Assembly: GCF_036417845.1 (NCBI RefSeq)
Contig: NC_089979.1
Location: 118,329,415-118,393,414 of the forward strand
Direction of reading: 5' to 3'
DNA: 64,000 bases
Source: Apteryx mantelli
Taxonomy: Eukaryota; Chordata; Aves; Apterygiformes; Apterygidae
The translations under genes were made by a program, and so were the position numbers. The notes under the pieces are model-generated. The model did no database searches, had not been told where the DNA came from, and saw nothing but the letters and a program-made list of their open reading frames with translations. Shown in pieces: positions 61,974 to 64,000 of the stretch (position 1 is its first letter; each line of letters opens with the position of its first letter).

Positions 61974-62874
61974 CTAACAGTCCTTTGAAGATGTGGACAT
62001 CAGATGAGCTGGCAATGCTGTGGTGCCAGTTTCATCAGTTCTGTTCACAGAAATTAGAAGCTGTTCCTCTTGCTGCTCTTTTGTCCATGTAACGGCCTCA
62101 TTAATCTGTTCTTTGACGTGTTGTTTCACTAGGGGCACAAGTTCAGTTCTTTGCCCACAATGGCATAAAATATTTCTTTAAGCATCTGCTTTTCAGGAGG
62201 AAACACCTCCTGCTCTGTAGGTATTGTGCTTCCTTAGGTTTCACTGTAACACTTTGGCCTCAATAAATGGCCAAGCATTTACACATCTGTCTCGTCCCAC
62301 TGATTGTTTTCTACTCCACCAACCTGGATGGCTCCTTTGAATTCTATCAGTGATGATTTTTGTTGATTTCCAGATGAAGCAGTGAATAGAATTGCATCCA
62401 GATATGGTCCCTCTTCTACCTCATAAGAACCCTTCTTGGTTAAGGGATGATTTCTCACCACCAGCAACCTTTAGAGGTCTGTCCACCTGTCCTTAACATA
62501 TATGCCACGCTTCAGATATGCTTCTGATTTTTCAGTCAGAGTGTTACCAGAGACCAAGTATGCAGCACTATGAATGCCAGATTAACACGATTTGTATGAC
62601 ATGAAGAAAGGGCCTATCTGGCATATTTCCTTTCCCAGAGTCCTTCCTCGGAGGAAAGACTCTCAAATCGTGAATGCTTCTTAAGCAACTGAATGCATCT
62701 TTCTGTATCTGCTCGCTGCCTTGAGTGGAAAGCTGGGCTACTGCCACCATAGGAATAGGGTGGGAAAGGCTCCTTGTGTGGAGCAGCTGTGGTAGGAGGG
62801 AGGAGTGGCTGGACCACAGTGGCTTGTAAAGCAGCAGTGGCATTGCAGAAGTCTGCTAAATCAGTGCGTTTCAT
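61974..62874 (-). pseudogene. Decayed coding remnant, family not recognised
   Basis: On the minus strand, protein-like stretches follow one another for about 900 bp without introns. First comes a frame from 62874 to about 62614 (includes PPYSYGGSSPAFHSRQRADT and SRFESLSSEEGLWERKY). Then comes a second frame from about 62552 to 62135 (includes LTEKSEAYLKRGIYVKDRW, NHPLTKKGSYEVEEGPYLDA, EVFPPEKQMLKEIFYAIVGK), broken by four in-frame stops. Last is a third frame from 62132 to a stop at 61974 (includes LVKQHVKEQINEAVTWTKEQ). The shift near 62132 falls in a CCCC run. Low-stop, charged, high-complexity sequence in consecutive frames suggests a dead gene or retrocopy. I do not recognise the parent; an old endogenous element cannot be excluded. 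Confidence 0.5.
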
Positions 62875-64000
62875 GTTACATTGTCAAATGAGAAGTGCCC
62901 TCTTCGTAAGAAGACTTTGAGCAAGAGTGTGTCTTCAGAAAGAGGAGTGTTCAGCCACAAAAAGAGAAGAGAGACTATGGCTAGAAATGATGAAAACTTA
63001 GGATGTATGAACTTCAGAAAAAGTATCTGCCAGTTCATGAAAATCAAAAGGATAAAAATGAACCCTGAGGCACCTTCTGATGGCCTGCCAATGGAAAGAG
63101 TCCCTGGGAGAGCCTGTAAGGAAAACTGAGGAAAAGAAGAAAAGCCTGAAAAAAGAAGAAAGTCTCTGAGCAAATTAGAGAAAGCTGAAAATGGATGAGA
63201 GGTATTGTGAGTGAAGGGTCTTCAATGGCTTAGAGAGAAGGAAGAGTAAAAGGACTAAGTATAACTGTAGTCCATAATGGGGGAGCTCTGAGGTCCCCTT
63301 CAAAAGTGGCAAGGTGTAATATTTCAGTTCCTAATCAGAGAATAAGAACCTGGCAGAGATTAACAAAAGGGATGTTTTGCCATTAACCCAATGACATAAG
63401 ACAGTGACATTAAAAGGAAAGGAGAAGCAATCTCAGTGAGATGTAGAGGATGTTGCTGTAAAACTAACAGGCTGGCAGGGGAAGAAGAGAAGAAAGAAGA
63501 GGTCTTACCTATTGCCTAGTTGGTATCAGATATGTGGCGTTGACCAAATGAACAGAGAATCATGGCACTACAGAGAAGTGGACCAAAACTGATTAGCCTG
63601 GCTGGGAGGAGACTAAATCTCTATATGGCAAGTGGAGGCTACATTAAAACCAGCAGAAGGGAACTTAATAAAAACAAAAAGCAGAACAACCCAGACCAAG
63701 AAAACCTTGCTTCTCACCAAGAGAAGATGTCAGCCACTTCCCCTTATTAAGGAAAGCCTTATCATTAACTTGCTATTTCACAGGATGCCCAAGAGGCTGG
63801 CCAAAGGAATGATTGGAGAGGTATGCTTATCTAGTCCACTAGCTGGACCTGTTGCTGAGAGATACTCGCCGTTGACGTGCCAGTGCACGATCTATTCCCT
63901 GTGATATCAGCAGTGGCTGGTGGTAGATGATTCAGAGGTGTTTATTAGAGAAGTCCTTGTCTGGAAGAGGCTGTTGCTGGAAAGAGGCAGTAACTGAAGG
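62875..64000. other. Distal flank, no gene assigned
   Basis: Purine-rich on the plus strand. The minus strand shows a strong acceptor-like tract ending TTTTCCTTACAG (about 63112) and a donor-like TAG|GTAAGA (about 63508), but no convincing coding exon joins them. The open frames (for example plus 62881-63129 and minus 62871-63173) have no recognisable domain. Confidence 0.5.

Noticed and set aside
63560..64000. Minus-strand extension of the coding remnant (a stretch near 63860-63900 looked protein-like)
   Set aside because: On careful reading the frame is interrupted within about 20 codons on either side, and it does not connect with the remnant at 61974-62874.
1..64000. CRISPR arrays, operons, bacterial-type regulatory sites
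   Set aside because: The window is vertebrate nuclear DNA with spliced genes. No regularly spaced repeats or prokaryotic gene organisation is present.

Overview
This is a vertebrate nuclear genomic window and most likely avian; a crocodilian or other reptile cannot be excluded. The evidence is exon/intron architecture with compact introns (GLB1 exons 2-16 in about 34.5 kb), AT-rich introns full of homopolymer runs, no recognisable mammalian SINEs, and CCR4 and GLB1 proteins close to but clearly diverged from mammalian ones. No species is claimed.

Layout. Positions 1-6410 are the end of GLB1 intron 1; exon 1, with start codon and signal peptide, is not in the window. Positions 6411-40896 hold GLB1 (lysosomal beta-galactosidase) coding exons 2-16 on the plus strand. 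All are GT-AG spliced, in frame and intact, giving 634 residues. The 3' UTR runs to a poly(A) signal at 41741. Positions 41.8-57.3 kb are a gene-poor spacer with simple repeats and one CpG-rich block near 50.2-50.6 kb. Positions 58074-59144 hold CCR4, a complete 356-residue chemokine receptor on the minus strand, convergent with GLB1, with a clear splice acceptor 14 nt before its start codon. Upstream of CCR4 (59.2-64 kb) lie a diverged local duplication (60.55-60.88 kb) and a minus-strand decayed coding remnant (62.87-61.97 kb) that I could not identify.

The two genes do not share a pathway. GLB1 degrades GM1 ganglioside and keratan sulfate in lysosomes; CCR4 is a leukocyte homing receptor for CCL17/CCL22. 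Their convergent adjacency matches the human 3p22.3 order and supports the identifications.

The most interesting observation is in GLB1 exon 5. Skipping exons 3, 4 and 6, as in the human elastin-binding-protein splice form, would read this exon in a shifted frame. That frame is fully open here and keeps the DEASPLS core of the elastin/laminin-binding peptide. Other leads are a possible intronic poly(A) site beside a weak exon 6 donor, the unidentified coding remnant, and the duplication near a possible CCR4 promoter. I found no wholly new multi-gene system.
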